In this document: piece by piece, positions 1 to 13,343 of the stretch
Layout: each line of letters opens with the position of its first letter
Position numbering within the stretch: position 1 is the stretch's first letter
DNA from: Carboxylicivirga fragile
GTDB lineage: Bacteria > Bacteroidota > Bacteroidia > Bacteroidales > Marinilabiliaceae
Length of the DNA stretch: 64,000 nucleotides
Reading direction: 5' to 3'
Assembly: GCA_025499625.1 (NCBI GenBank)
Contig: JAFMVD010000018.1
Coordinates: 1-64,000 of the forward strand
Position numbers and translations under genes: made by a program
Notes under the pieces: model-generated
Told to the model about the DNA's origin: nothing
Database searches by the model: none
The model's input: the letters and a program-made list of their open reading frames with translations, nothing else

Positions 1-13
1 GGTCTAATTTGAA

Positions 14-43
14 ATAAAAAACCAAACGCCCAATAAATGGGCG
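14..43 (-). terminator. Rho-independent terminator after the LytTR regulator
   Basis: Six-base-pair stem CGCCCA/TGGGCG (27-32 with 38-43) with a five-base loop. Read on the minus strand it is followed by a short T-rich run (complement of 14-21). It lies about 40 bases beyond the stop of the LytTR regulator and probably ends that operon. Confidence 0.6.
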
Positions 44-81
44 CTGTAGAAGAGAATTTTATGAATCCCGACTTTAGTCGG

Positions 82-681
82 TTAATAGTGATTAATTATA
101 TAAGAACGATGAACTTGAACAAACTGGTTTTCTGGTAATTTTTCAATCCAATATTTCAAGGTGTAATTCACAAAATACCTTTTATTTTTATGGTGCACCA
201 TCGTGTAATCTCCATCCGATTTTATATAAAAAATATCATTGAAGTTTAATACAACTTGTTCGTAGCCAGACTTAACCAGAATGGTATTGTTATTACTTTC
301 TTGATATTCACTAACAGCATTTTTCATATTGTATAGCTCAAATACCTTGTAAGTCGCTTTCTGGAAACGCTCAAACGAGAATGGTTTTAATAGATAGTCA
401 GCTATATCAAGCTCATAACCTTGAATGGCGTAATTTGAGAATGCAGTTGTAACAATTATATAGGGTCTATTATTCAAGTTTTTAATTAATTCAATACCGG
501 AATATTCAGGTAAGTGTATATCCAGAAAAATAAGGTCAACCTTTTCGGTGCTAATAAATTTTAGGGCATCATTGGCGCTAAAAAACACCTTCGCCAGATT
601 TATATAATCTATATCAGCAATGTATCTTTGTAATACGCGCTGAGCAGGAGCTTGGTCTTCAATAACAATACTGTTAATCAT
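82..681 (-). CDS. LytTR-family response regulator, C-terminally short
   Basis: Two-component response regulator of 199 residues. Residues about 3-115 form a receiver domain with the acidic pocket (E8, D9), the phosphoacceptor Asp in LIFLDIHLPEYSG and the conserved Lys in DYLLKPFSF. Residues about 132-199 start a LytTR DNA-binding domain (IFYIKSDGDYTMVH, FVQVHRSYIIN). Family members are usually about 230-250 residues and continue some 30 residues past the RSYIIN motif. Here a stop follows at INHY, so the last strands of the domain are absent. The reading frame past the stop does not look like LytTR sequence. Its ATG overlaps the kinase stop by four bases, so the two are translationally coupled. 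Class is certain; whether it still binds DNA is doubtful. Confidence 0.88.
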   Translation of the reverse strand: MINSIVIEDQAPAQRVLQRYIADIDYINLAKVFFSANDALKFISTEKVDLIFLDIHLPEYSGIELIKNLNNRPYIIVTTAFSNYAIQGYELDIADYLLKPFSFERFQKATYKVFELYNMKNAVSEYQESNNNTILVKSGYEQVVLNFNDIFYIKSDGDYTMVHHKNKRYFVNYTLKYWIEKLPENQFVQVHRSYIINHY

Positions 682-1676
682 TTTGGTAATTTTAATGAAA
701 CAGAAAATATACCATCTTTAATATTGGTCTGCAGCTTATAGTTATTTCCATAACAAATTTTAAGCCTTTCCTCAACATTCTTCAATCCAATTCCATGCTC
801 CAAACCGCTATTGTTGCTTATGTTTTGAAAATTATTCGTGCAATAAAAAGCAATGAACTCTTCCTCATTAGATATTGAAACAGAAATCTTAATATTTTTT
901 GTTTGGCTCGATGATGCATGTTTAAATGCATTCTCTACAAATACAATATAAATAAGAGGGGCAATAGAAGTATTGGCTGCAAACTCATCATAATTGAAGG
1001 TAATTAGCCCTCGTTCTTCGAGTTGGATATTGCATAACTCTATATAGTTTTCCAATGTTTCAATCTCACCCCGAAGAGCTACCATGTTATCATTACATTC
1101 ATAAAGCATATAACGCAAAAGGGAAGAGAGTTTTAATATTATTTCTGAAGTCTTGTCTGAGCTTTCTAATGAATAGGAATAAAGATTATTCAAATTATTA
1201 AATAAGAAATGTGGATTAATTTGAGATTTAAGATGTTGTAATTGACTTTCGGCTAGTAAAACATTTAGAGTTGCAATTTTTTTCTCCTTTTGAAGGGCAT
1301 CCCAAGCAAATTTATAGCCAACAAATAGCAAGATATTGGTCATTGGTTTTACAATCGAAATCAAATTAAAATCAATGGCTCTCGTTTCAGGGTAAAATAT
1401 TTGTTCAATAAAAAACTCTTCCAGAAGGAAAGAGACAATTAGCACGATTAAAGAATACACTGAAAATTGTCTGAACTTCTTTTTATAAAAGAAGACCGGA
1501 AGAAATACATAGCTGATTAGAATAGCAGCCCAAACATTATTGAGCAAAAAAACGGATTCATCCCATCGAAAGACCTCTTCATTTTCGTTATAAGCTCTTA
1601 AAATAAAAAGCAGAAATACAATTAAGCCAAACAGACTATATTCCTTTATCTTATTGTTTACAGACATGTTTTTCAT
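678..1676 (-). CDS. LytS/YehU-type sensor histidine kinase
   Basis: Membrane sensor kinase of 332 residues. The N-terminal 130 residues contain about four hydrophobic spans (such as FGLIVFLLFILRAY and VWAAILISYVFLPVFF) and no periplasmic domain. The cytoplasmic part has the His_kinase (PF06580) signature QINPHFLFNNLNNL with the phosphoacceptor His, followed by a GHKL ATPase domain with an N box (FVENAFKHA) and a GIGLKNVEERL G box. It would phosphorylate the LytTR regulator encoded directly downstream, whose start overlaps its stop. An alternative ATG lies three codons inside. The signal is unknown. Confidence 0.92.
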   Translation of the reverse strand: MKNMSVNNKIKEYSLFGLIVFLLFILRAYNENEEVFRWDESVFLLNNVWAAILISYVFLPVFFYKKKFRQFSVYSLIVLIVSFLLEEFFIEQIFYPETRAIDFNLISIVKPMTNILLFVGYKFAWDALQKEKKIATLNVLLAESQLQHLKSQINPHFLFNNLNNLYSYSLESSDKTSEIILKLSSLLRYMLYECNDNMVALRGEIETLENYIELCNIQLEERGLITFNYDEFAANTSIAPLIYIVFVENAFKHASSSQTKNIKISVSISNEEEFIAFYCTNNFQNISNNSGLEHGIGLKNVEERLKICYGNNYKLQTNIKDGIFSVSLKLPK

Positions 1677-1884
1677 TTAAACTTTTAATCTCATGTTTTG
1701 CTGCTTGAAGAGCTATTTTCAATTGCTTTTTATCGCCAATATTATTTCTGACATCAAAAGTACAACGTTGAATTAATCTTTCACAATAATCAATACGTAC
1801 ATCTTCTGATAAATAAACAATAGCTTGCTTGTATAGAGAATCAATTGATAATAATGAGTTGTTGTTTCTTCTCTTCAAAAACAT
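1651..1884 (-). CDS. Hypothetical 77-residue protein ahead of the sensor kinase
   Basis: Short ORF of 77 residues, rich in Lys, Asn and Ile, with two Cys near the middle and one near the end. No signal peptide, membrane span or recognisable domain. It overlaps the first 26 bases of the kinase gene in another frame, so if translated it is the first gene of a three-gene operon coupled to the kinase. Composition is compatible with a real small cytoplasmic protein, but no family is recognised and the overlap is fairly long, so it may be spurious. Confidence 0.35.
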   Translation of the reverse strand: MFLKRRNNNSLLSIDSLYKQAIVYLSEDVRIDYCERLIQRCTFDVRNNIGDKKQLKIALQAAKHEIKSLNEKHVCKQ

Positions 1885-2013
1885 ATTTAAGTAGATTTTT
1901 TTCTTTTATCGAATAAAATCAAAAATCAATCCACAGCAGAACAGGAAGTGCTCTAAATCGACAAACGACTTAATTAACATGTCGAACGACAATAGGAAAA
2001 ATAACACATTCCA

Positions 2014-2021
2014 TAAATTTG
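2014..2021 (+). promoter_or_regulatory. Bacteroidota -7 promoter element upstream of katG
   Basis: TAAATTTG matches the Bacteroidota TAnnTTTG -7 consensus exactly, 78 bases before the katG start. No clear TTG -33 element is seen. Transcription would begin near 2025-2028, placing the palindromes at 2034 and 2066 in the start of the transcript region. Confidence 0.5.
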
Positions 2022-2033
2022 TTTATTCCTAAT

Positions 2034-2048
2034 TAAGAATAATTCTTA
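2034..2048. promoter_or_regulatory. Fur/PerR-type operator, 7-1-7 inverted repeat
   Basis: TAAGAATAATTCTTA is a perfect 7-1-7 palindrome, the layout typical of Fur/PerR boxes. It lies 52 bases before the first katG start and just after the predicted promoter. A PerR-type regulator gene ends the same cluster, so peroxide-responsive repression is the natural reading. The assignment rests on the architecture, not on a known box for this organism. Confidence 0.55.
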
Positions 2049-2065
2049 TTTAGCTTTTATTGCAT

Positions 2066-6602
<4,537 letters not shown>

Positions 6603-6612
6603 TTAATATATT

Positions 6613-6650
6613 ATTGGTTAATAGGAGTTTTGTAACTCCTGTTAACCAAT
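6613..6650 (+). promoter_or_regulatory. Long hairpin between katG2 and perR
   Basis: Seventeen-pair stem (ATTGGTTAA 6613-6621 with TTAACCAAT 6642-6650, one T-G pair, then AGGAGTT with AACTCCT) and a four-base loop. No T run follows, so it is not a typical terminator. It ends 18 bases before the perR start, where it could act as an RNA stability or processing element or limit regulator expression. Confidence 0.55.
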
Positions 6651-6668
6651 TTGTAAAGAAATGGGCAA

Positions 6669-7094
6669 ATGAATTTTTCATTAGAGGAAATAAGAAATAA
6701 ATTATCGGAAAAAGGCTTGAAAGTAACCCCTCAACGACTTACTATACTTGATGCAATTTATAAATTAGGGGGGCATCCTACGGTCGATAAAATTATTGAG
6801 TATGTCCGAAAAAGTAGCCCAAATATTGCTTCCGGAACAGTTTATAAAACCCTTGACACATTAATTGAAAACAATCTTGTAAAGAGGGTAACAACAGATA
6901 AGGATGTAATGCGATACGATGGAAATATTAACAAGCACCATCATTTATATTGCACAGAATGTGATGTGATTGAGGATTATATTGACGAAGAATTGGATAC
7001 TCTGTTGAAAGTTTATTTTAGTAATAAGAAAATTAAAGATTTTGATATCAAAGACTTTGTCCTTCAAATAAAGGGCACATTTAATAAGTGCTGA
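6669..7094 (+). CDS. perR: Fur-family peroxide regulator, PerR-like
   Basis: Fur-superfamily repressor of 141 residues: winged helix at about 8-80 (VTPQRLTILDAI, SGTVYKTLDTL) and a dimerisation/metal domain after it. Residues at the five regulatory metal positions of B. subtilis PerR appear present with an offset of one: H36, D84, H90, H92 and D103. Asp at the last position favours PerR over Fur. Only the first structural-zinc CxxC is present (C95, C98); the second is absent and a single terminal Cys (C141) remains. Location behind two catalase-peroxidase genes supports a peroxide-sensing role and autoregulation through the upstream operators. Confidence 0.87.
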   Translation: MNFSLEEIRNKLSEKGLKVTPQRLTILDAIYKLGGHPTVDKIIEYVRKSSPNIASGTVYKTLDTLIENNLVKRVTTDKDVMRYDGNINKHHHLYCTECDVIEDYIDEELDTLLKVYFSNKKIKDFDIKDFVLQIKGTFNKC

Positions 7095-7239
7095 TTATCA
7101 ATTAATACTGAATACATTTGTGTGTAATATCATGGAAGCCATAGGGAAGTTATACTAGCTTCTCTATTTTACTTTGCAATTAAAATGAATTTACATAACT
7201 AATGTGAATTAGTTATGAGCAATTAAGTTGGTTTGAAGT

Positions 7240-7875
7240 CTACATGTTGAATATATCCTGAAGAATTGGTTTCAAGCCACTAAGGAAAAACTCCACCGCG
7301 ATTACCATGACGATTAATCCCATCAATCGCATCAATACATTATTACCAGTTTCGCCAATGGTTTTAATAATTTTTCCAGAACTAAGGAGAATAAAATAGG
7401 TGATAAGTATAACCAAGGCCAGTGCTACAACTAATACCACTGCACCTTGAATGGTTTCCGCATCTTCCATTAATACAATGGCATTGGTGATGGCACCGGG
7501 TCCCGCTATCATCGGTATAGCCATAGGGGTAATGGATATATCATTAACGTATTTTTTTACTTCCGAATCTTTTATTTTTACCTTCGTTAGCCGAGCTTGC
7601 AACATATCCATGCCCATCAAGAAGAAGATAACGCCGCCAACAATACGAAAACTATTAACAGATATACCGAAGAAATTAAATAGTAATTGACCTGAAAGAG
7701 CAAATAGAAGTATCGTAATAAAACCAACAATAGATGCCTTTTTAGCTGTTTTTGCTCTGTCTTCTGGACTTAGATCGGCACTCATAGTCATAAAAATAGG
7801 CATTACACCCAAGGGGTTAATGAGTGTGAAGAAAGAGGTAAAAGTTAAAATGCCAAAAGTTACTAATTCGTTCAT
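7240..7875 (-). CDS. MarC-family integral membrane protein
   Basis: Multi-pass inner-membrane protein of 211 residues with about six hydrophobic segments and the family motifs LINPLGVMPIFMTM near the N terminus and TPMAIPMIAGPGAIT around residue 115. MarC (UPF0056) proteins resemble small transporters but have no agreed substrate; the early link to multiple antibiotic resistance was not upheld. It stands alone on the minus strand between the perR and fhs genes. Family is certain, function unknown. Confidence 0.9.
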   Translation of the reverse strand: MNELVTFGILTFTSFFTLINPLGVMPIFMTMSADLSPEDRAKTAKKASIVGFITILLFALSGQLLFNFFGISVNSFRIVGGVIFFLMGMDMLQARLTKVKIKDSEVKKYVNDISITPMAIPMIAGPGAITNAIVLMEDAETIQGAVVLVVALALVILITYFILLSSGKIIKTIGETGNNVLMRLMGLIVMVIAVEFFLSGLKPILQDIFNM

Positions 7876-8113
7876 TATCTTGTCTTTTAAAATCAGATAA
7901 GTGGTTAATGAACGGTATTTATGGTTTGTATTGCTGTTTTGTTAATACAAATATCCGCAAAGTATTTCACGAGAAACATGACTTTTTCGATGTTCTCATT
8001 CTAAATAAGAGATAGTCGTGAGCTTTGTCATTAATAATTCTTGGAAAAGCACTTATTTTGGCAATTCAAAATGACCAAATAATAGAAAATTCAAGAAGAT
8101 AAATTATAACTAT

Positions 8114-9808
8114 ATGGAGTTACAATCAACAAGAGAGGTGAAGAGTGATTTAGAGATAGCACAAGCTGCAAGCATGCAGCATATTTCAAATATTGCGAAG
8201 AAACTAAATATTAGTGAGGATGACCTGGAATTGTATGGTAAGTATAAGGCTAAGATACCTTTGCATCTGATTGATGAGGATATAGTAGCTCAAAATAATT
8301 TAATATTAGTAACCGCTTTAACACCAACACCTGCCGGAGAGGGTAAAACGACTGTTTCCATAGGATTAACTGAGGGGTTAAATAAGATTGGTAAACAAGC
8401 TACCGTTGTTCTGCGTGAACCATCATTGGGACCTGTGTTTGGAATAAAAGGTGGTGCTGCTGGTGGTGGATATTCTCAGGTGCTTCCTATGGAAGATATC
8501 AACCTGCATTTCACGGGTGATTTCTCGGCTGTGGAAAAAGCAAATAATTTATTATCAGCCTTAATCGATAATAATATTCAGAGTAAGACACGTAGTTTGA
8601 ACATCGATCCTCGTACCGTCATTTGGAAACGTGTGATTGACATGAATGATCGTGCTTTGCGCGACATTGTAATCGGACTGGGCGGAACAGGTAACAGTAT
8701 TCCTCGTCAAGATGGATTTAACATTACGGCGGCTTCCGAGATTATGGCTATTCTTTGTATGGCTAAAGGATTGGATGATTTGAAAGAGAAACTAGGAAGT
8801 ATTTTTGTAGGTTTCACTTTCGACAAAAAACCTATCTATGCTCGCGACTTAAATGCTCAGGGCTCCATGGCATTGTTATTAAAAGATGCTGTTAAACCTA
8901 ACTTAGTACAGACATTGGAAGGAAATCCAGCCATTATTCATGGTGGACCATTTGCGAATATCGCACAGGGAACAAACACAATAATAGCAACTAAAATGGG
9001 CTTGTCACTTTCTGATTATGTGGTAACAGAAGCTGGTTTTGGTGCTGACTTAGGAGCTGAGAAGTTCTTAAATATTAAATCGGTTGTTGGTGGATTAAAG
9101 CCAAAAGCTATGGTAATTGTAGCAACTATTCGTGCGCTTCGCCACCACGGAGGAGCAAGCAAAGAGGAGTACAATACACCAAGTAAAGAGCGTGTAGATA
9201 TTGGCTTTGCTAATTTGGCTAAACACATCGAGAATGCTAAGAAGTTTGGTTTAAACCCGGTAATTGCCATCAATAACTTTATATCAGATAGTGAAGCAGA
9301 GATAGCTTTGATTAAAACACGTTGTGCCGAAATGGGAGTGGAGGCAGTAATGAGTCAAGGTTGGGAACTTGGCGGCGATGGTACTACCGATTTAGCTCGA
9401 GCTGTTGTAAGATCTGTTGAAGATGGGAATAATGACTTTACCCCATTGTACGATCATAAAGCACCTGTAGCTGAAAAGATTGAAACCATTGCGCGTGAAA
9501 TATATGGTGCCGATGGTGTTGACTTTTCAAAACAAGCTCTTCTTGATATGGTGAAAATTGATAAACTTGGTTTGAATGATTTACCGGTTTGTATGGCTAA
9601 AACTCAGAAGTCTTTCTCTGATAATGAGAAACTGATCAATCGCCCCAAAGGATTTAAGGTAACGGTGCGTGAGTTTGAAATTGCTGCTGGGGCAGGTTTC
9701 ATAATTCCAATTCTGGGTAAGATGATGCGTATGCCTGGTTTACCAGCTGTACCAGCTTCGGAAGGGATGGATATTGATAACGATGGGGTTGTTACAGGAT
9801 TATCTTAA
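8114..9808 (+). CDS. fhs: Formate--tetrahydrofolate ligase
   Basis: ATP-dependent formyl-THF synthetase, 564 residues, the normal length. The nucleotide-binding loop TPTPAGEGKTTVS starts at residue 71; REPSLGPVFGIKGGAAGGGY and the formate/folate-site stretch EAGFGADLGAEKF are family signatures. It makes 10-formyl-THF from formate, and works with FolD, encoded further along, in one-carbon supply. The ATG at 8114 fits the usual MxxxSxxEIAQ start. No partner gene is adjacent; a bidirectional terminator follows. Confidence 0.97.
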   Translation: MELQSTREVKSDLEIAQAASMQHISNIAKKLNISEDDLELYGKYKAKIPLHLIDEDIVAQNNLILVTALTPTPAGEGKTTVSIGLTEGLNKIGKQATVVLREPSLGPVFGIKGGAAGGGYSQVLPMEDINLHFTGDFSAVEKANNLLSALIDNNIQSKTRSLNIDPRTVIWKRVIDMNDRALRDIVIGLGGTGNSIPRQDGFNITAASEIMAILCMAKGLDDLKEKLGSIFVGFTFDKKPIYARDLNAQGSMALLLKDAVKPNLVQTLEGNPAIIHGGPFANIAQGTNTIIATKMGLSLSDYVVTEAGFGADLGAEKFLNIKSVVGGLKPKAMVIVATIRALRHHGGASKEEYNTPSKERVDIGFANLAKHIENAKKFGLNPVIAINNFISDSEAEIALIKTRCAEMGVEAVMSQGWELGGDGTTDLARAVVRSVEDGNNDFTPLYDHKAPVAEKIETIAREIYGADGVDFSKQALLDMVKIDKLGLNDLPVCMAKTQKSFSDNEKLINRPKGFKVTVREFEIAAGAGFIIPILGKMMRMPGLPAVPASEGMDIDNDGVVTGLS

Positions 9809-9827
9809 AATACAAAAAAGAATAATT

Positions 9828-9863
9828 AGCTAATAGCTGTCAGCTGATAGCTATTAGCTTTTT
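9828..9863. terminator. Bidirectional terminator with AGCTATTAGCT repeat
   Basis: Inverted repeat AGCTAATAGCT (9828-9838) and AGCTATTAGCT (9849-9859), followed by TTTTT on the plus strand and preceded by an A-rich run that becomes T-rich on the minus strand. It separates convergent genes and overlaps the stop of the minus-strand gene. Similar AGCT-rich units recur near 43065 and 43170. Confidence 0.65.
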
Positions 9864-10351
9864 AATATTATTTCAAATTGGTATCGACTGATTGGCGCAA
9901 TCACAAAAAACACTTCGTCTCCTTCCTGACATTGTTCATATAATTGTTTTTTTACCTTGTACCTCGTGTTTTTAATCACAAAATAAAATGAAGTAAAAGC
10001 CTCTTTTTCTTTTAGTAAGCAGCTCGACTTGCCACCACCTGCATCAAAATCAATGTGATTCTCCATTTTATCTATGACCTTAGTATGTAGCTCTTTTTCA
10101 TCGTTGCGAATATCCTTAAGAAACTTGTTAGTCATCACATAAGCGACTAATAACCCACAAGATATAGCAACTACAGCCATTAGAGAATATTCAATAATTG
10201 ATGGATCCGAAATGAAAAATGGCCAGATGAAAGCTAATAAAACAAAAGCAGCAGGAGCTGTTAATATGGAAAGAACTATGCCATCTTTACATTGGCGCTT
10301 TAGTTCTTTTATATCTTTTCCCGTCAGTTTTTGTTTTGAGTGGTAGCTCAT
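9854..10351 (-). CDS. Hypothetical two-span membrane protein
   Basis: Protein of 165 residues with no recognised family. A basic N-terminal segment (about 1-25) precedes two hydrophobic spans at about 27-47 and 55-75; the remaining 90 residues are a charged soluble domain with mixed alpha/beta character ending in VFFVIAPISRYQFEIIL. It probably sits in the inner membrane with the C-terminal domain in the cytoplasm. It lies 16 bases after the YwbE gene and is probably co-transcribed with it. Confidence 0.7.
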   Translation of the reverse strand: MSYHSKQKLTGKDIKELKRQCKDGIVLSILTAPAAFVLLAFIWPFFISDPSIIEYSLMAVVAISCGLLVAYVMTNKFLKDIRNDEKELHTKVIDKMENHIDFDAGGGKSSCLLKEKEAFTSFYFVIKNTRYKVKKQLYEQCQEGDEVFFVIAPISRYQFEIILKS

Positions 10352-10367
10352 CGCGCAGTATTAATTA

Positions 10368-10562
10368 TCATTCCAATATTTCTTTTACTCGCCCAACTTG
10401 TCCATCTTCTAATCTAACCTTAATTCCATGCGGATGTTGCGGCGATTTGGTCAATATATCTTTCACTACACCTTCGGTTAAATTACCACTTCGCTGATCT
10501 TGTTTAAGTACGATGGCTACCTCAATACCAGGCTTAATATTTGCTCTTTTTTTGCCGTCCAT
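10368..10562 (-). CDS. YwbE-family protein (DUF2196)
   Basis: Small protein of 64 residues matching the YwbE family pattern: IKPGIEVAIVLKQDQRSGNLTEGVVKDILTKS followed by HPHGIKVRLEDGQVGRVK. The fold is a small beta barrel, probably nucleic-acid or protein binding; no function is established. The start codon lies only a few bases after a TAATTTTG -7 element read on the minus strand (10571-10578), so the mRNA may be nearly leaderless. Confidence 0.85.
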   Translation of the reverse strand: MDGKKRANIKPGIEVAIVLKQDQRSGNLTEGVVKDILTKSPQHPHGIKVRLEDGQVGRVKEILE

Positions 10563-10719
10563 TTTTCTTTCAAAATTAGCTTAAATTCATGTCATAATAG
10601 TTAGAGTTGTTACATTTTAATAAAACATCTAAAAAATAGTTAGTATTTAATCAAATTATTATGACTTTAGCTAAACAACTTATAATTTAGAAGTGTTTGT
10701 AGAGATAAAGCTTTTAATT

Positions 10720-13275
10720 ATGAGTGAACAGATTGAAAAAGCCTTTCAAGAAGAGGTTGAATTAAAATATCAATTATATAATAGTTTGTTTTTAACATTG
10801 CCACTTGATGCAGTTGAGCAAACTGGTTTATTGTTGCCCTTACTGCAAGATGCTTGCAGAAATGGCTTGGCCAATGAACTATCTCCCGAAACAATAATTA
10901 AGCAGTTTTTTAAGGAACACAAACCTTCTTTTACAGAGGAGGAACAAGTACTATTTTTGTTTAAGGTAGTTCAATATGTTGAGCGTCAAATAGTGTTGAT
11001 TGATGCTCTGGAAGAAGCTGCTTATAAAAAAATACATCGCATTGTTAAACATTGGGAGCGTATACGCGATAAGGTTAACCGAAAAAGTCTTGAAGAGGAG
11101 TTGGCCGAAGTGTTAAAATCTTTCAGTATCAGAGTAGTTTTAACTGCCCACCCAACGCAGTTTTATCCAGGCAAGGTTTTGGCCATATCAACCGATTTAA
11201 CAGCAGCCATTAAAAAGGGTAACATAGCTTATGCGCGCGATTTGCTGCAACAATTGGGTAAAACAGCTTTCTTTAGGAAGAAGAAACCCACAGCATACGA
11301 TGAAGCGCACGCTCTAATATGGTATTTAAGTAATATCTTTTATCCGGCAGTGGGTGATTTATTAGACAATGTTTCTAAAACTGTGGGCGATCATTATACT
11401 GTTGGGCAGCTAATTGCACTTGGTTTTTGGCCAGGTGGTGACAGGGATGGTAATCCTTTTGTAAAAGTTGATACAACGCTTAAGGTGGCTAAACGTCTTC
11501 GTTCAGCCATAAGTACTTGTTATTACGAAGATATTAAAGACTTAAAACGTCGTTTGAGTTTTGATGGGGTTTATGAGTTAATGAATGAGTTAGATCTGCT
11601 TTTTGTTGATGAATTATCTAATTCGAGTGGGGAGAAGAACATATCATTAAGCTACTTGCAACAAAAGTTAGATGAGATAGAATACTTGCTTGTAACAAAG
11701 CATCAGAGCCTGTTTCTGGAGCAATTCAAATCGTTCCGGCGTAAGGTAGATAGTTTTGGGTTTTACTTTGCAAGTATTGATATCAGACAAGATAGTCGTG
11801 TTATTGCAAAGGCCTTTGATGCGCTGGTTGATGCTAACCCTGGCTTATTACCCGACAATTATAATGAGTTCAGCGAAGCGAAGCAATTGGATGTACTATT
11901 AAATCTAAATGCTAAGGTTAGTTTTGATGGGGTTGAAGATGATGTATTGAGGGATACACTAGAGTCGTTTTCAGCCATTAAGCAAATTCAGACAATAAAC
12001 GGAGAATTAGGTGCGCACCGATACATTATTAGCAATTGTCGGGGGGCAATTGATATGGCAAGGGTGATGGCTATGGGGCGTTTGTGTGCCTGGCAATCAG
12101 GTACATTATCTTTCGATGTGGTTCCATTGTTCGAAACCGTAGATGATTTAAAAGGTGCAGGAGAATCAATGACAAAAGTTTATCAACATCCTGTTTTCAA
12201 AGCTCATCTTGAGAATAGAAGTAAAAAGCAGACTGTCATGTTAGGTTTCTCGGATGGTACTAAGGATGGTGGTTATTTAACTGCCAACTGGTCTATTTAT
12301 CGAGCTAAAGAAGATATAACCGCTGTATCGCGCAATTCAGGTATCGAAGTCATGTTTTTCGATGGACGTGGTGGACCACCTGCTCGTGGTGGGGGTAATT
12401 CGCATTTATTTTATTCGGCCATGGGTGAAACCATTGAGAATAAAGAAATACAGATGACTGTGCAAGGACAAACAATTAGCTCACATTACGGTATCAAGCA
12501 AGCGGCTATTAACAACCTTGGTCACCTGCTATCGGCAGGTATGGAGAATAATCTGTTTAAATTGCCCGGAGCTGATTTAGATGCGGAACAACGTAACTTG
12601 ATTGAGACTTTATCAGACAGTAGTTATGCGAAGTATGATGCATTAAAGCAGCATGATTTGTTTATGCCATTTCTTGAAGAGAGAAGCACACTTAAATACT
12701 ATGGGCAGGCAAACATAGGTAGCCGTCCTTCAAAAAGAGGGAAGGAGAGTAAATTGTTGTTTGAAGATTTACGGGCCATTCCGTTTGTTGGTGCCTGGAG
12801 CCAATTAAAATTGAATGTGCCAGGATTTTTTGGATTAGGAACAGCGCTTCAGGAGCAAAAAGATGCTGGCAATTGGGAGGCATGTGTTGAGTTATATAAT
12901 TCCTCAGTATTCTTCAAGGCACTTGTATCAAATAGTATGCAGAGTATGAGTAAAACTAACTTTTCCATAACACAATACATGGCTGATGATCCAAAGTTTG
13001 GAGAGTTCTGGAAGTTGATTTATGCAGAGTTTGAATTAACTAAAAGCTTAGTATTGAAACTGTCAGGTTATGATGAGTTACTTCAAGATAGTGCGCGAAG
13101 CAGAATGAGTATTGCACTGCGAGAACGTATCGTGTTACCTTTATTGACTATTCAGCAACACGCACTAATACAAATTCAGAAAGCTGAAGAAGGTGATGCC
13201 TTAGTTGATAAATATGGTAAAATGGTAGTGCGATCCTTATTCGGAAATATTAACGCTAGCCGAAATTCAGTTTAA
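10720..13275 (+). CDS. ppc: Phosphoenolpyruvate carboxylase
   Basis: Anaplerotic carboxylation of PEP to oxaloacetate, feeding the TCA cycle and the aspartate family. With the ATG at 10720 the product is 851 residues; an in-frame GTG at 10693 would add nine residues but is less likely. Active-site motifs: VLTAHPTQ with H144, GFWPGGDRDGNPF, GFSDGTKDGGYLTANW and FFDGRGGPPARGGG. This is the slightly divergent, shorter form common in Bacteroidota. It stands alone; a stable hairpin follows the stop. Confidence 0.95.
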   Translation: MSEQIEKAFQEEVELKYQLYNSLFLTLPLDAVEQTGLLLPLLQDACRNGLANELSPETIIKQFFKEHKPSFTEEEQVLFLFKVVQYVERQIVLIDALEEAAYKKIHRIVKHWERIRDKVNRKSLEEELAEVLKSFSIRVVLTAHPTQFYPGKVLAISTDLTAAIKKGNIAYARDLLQQLGKTAFFRKKKPTAYDEAHALIWYLSNIFYPAVGDLLDNVSKTVGDHYTVGQLIALGFWPGGDRDGNPFVKVDTTLKVAKRLRSAISTCYYEDIKDLKRRLSFDGVYELMNELDLLFVDELSNSSGEKNISLSYLQQKLDEIEYLLVTKHQSLFLEQFKSFRRKVDSFGFYFASIDIRQDSRVIAKAFDALVDANPGLLPDNYNEFSEAKQLDVLLNLNAKVSFDGVEDDVLRDTLESFSAIKQIQTINGELGAHRYIISNCRGAIDMARVMAMGRLCAWQSGTLSFDVVPLFETVDDLKGAGESMTKVYQHPVFKAHLENRSKKQTVMLGFSDGTKDGGYLTANWSIYRAKEDITAVSRNSGIEVMFFDGRGGPPARGGGNSHLFYSAMGETIENKEIQMTVQGQTISSHYGIKQAAINNLGHLLSAGMENNLFKLPGADLDAEQRNLIETLSDSSYAKYDALKQHDLFMPFLEERSTLKYYGQANIGSRPSKRGKESKLLFEDLRAIPFVGAWSQLKLNVPGFFGLGTALQEQKDAGNWEACVELYNSSVFFKALVSNSMQSMSKTNFSITQYMADDPKFGEFWKLIYAEFELTKSLVLKLSGYDELLQDSARSRMSIALRERIVLPLLTIQQHALIQIQKAEEGDALVDKYGKMVVRSLFGNINASRNSV

Positions 13276-13306
13276 ATTCAATTGTGTAAATCGTATTTTT
13301 ATTATC

Positions 13307-13343
13307 TTGCCTTTGTAAGAATTGAGAGTTCTTACAAAGGCAA
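13307..13343 (+). promoter_or_regulatory. Perfect 15-bp hairpin directly before the DUF481 gene
   Basis: TTGCCTTTGTAAGAA and TTCTTACAAAGGCAA pair without a mismatch around a seven-base loop. The hairpin ends six bases before the ATG at 13350 and has no T run. It may end ppc transcripts, but its position would also cover the ribosome-binding region of the next gene. Confidence 0.6.

Noticed and set aside
10693-10719. GTG start for ppc
   Set aside because: Adds nine residues with no family match; the ATG at 10720 gives the expected MSEQIEKAF start.
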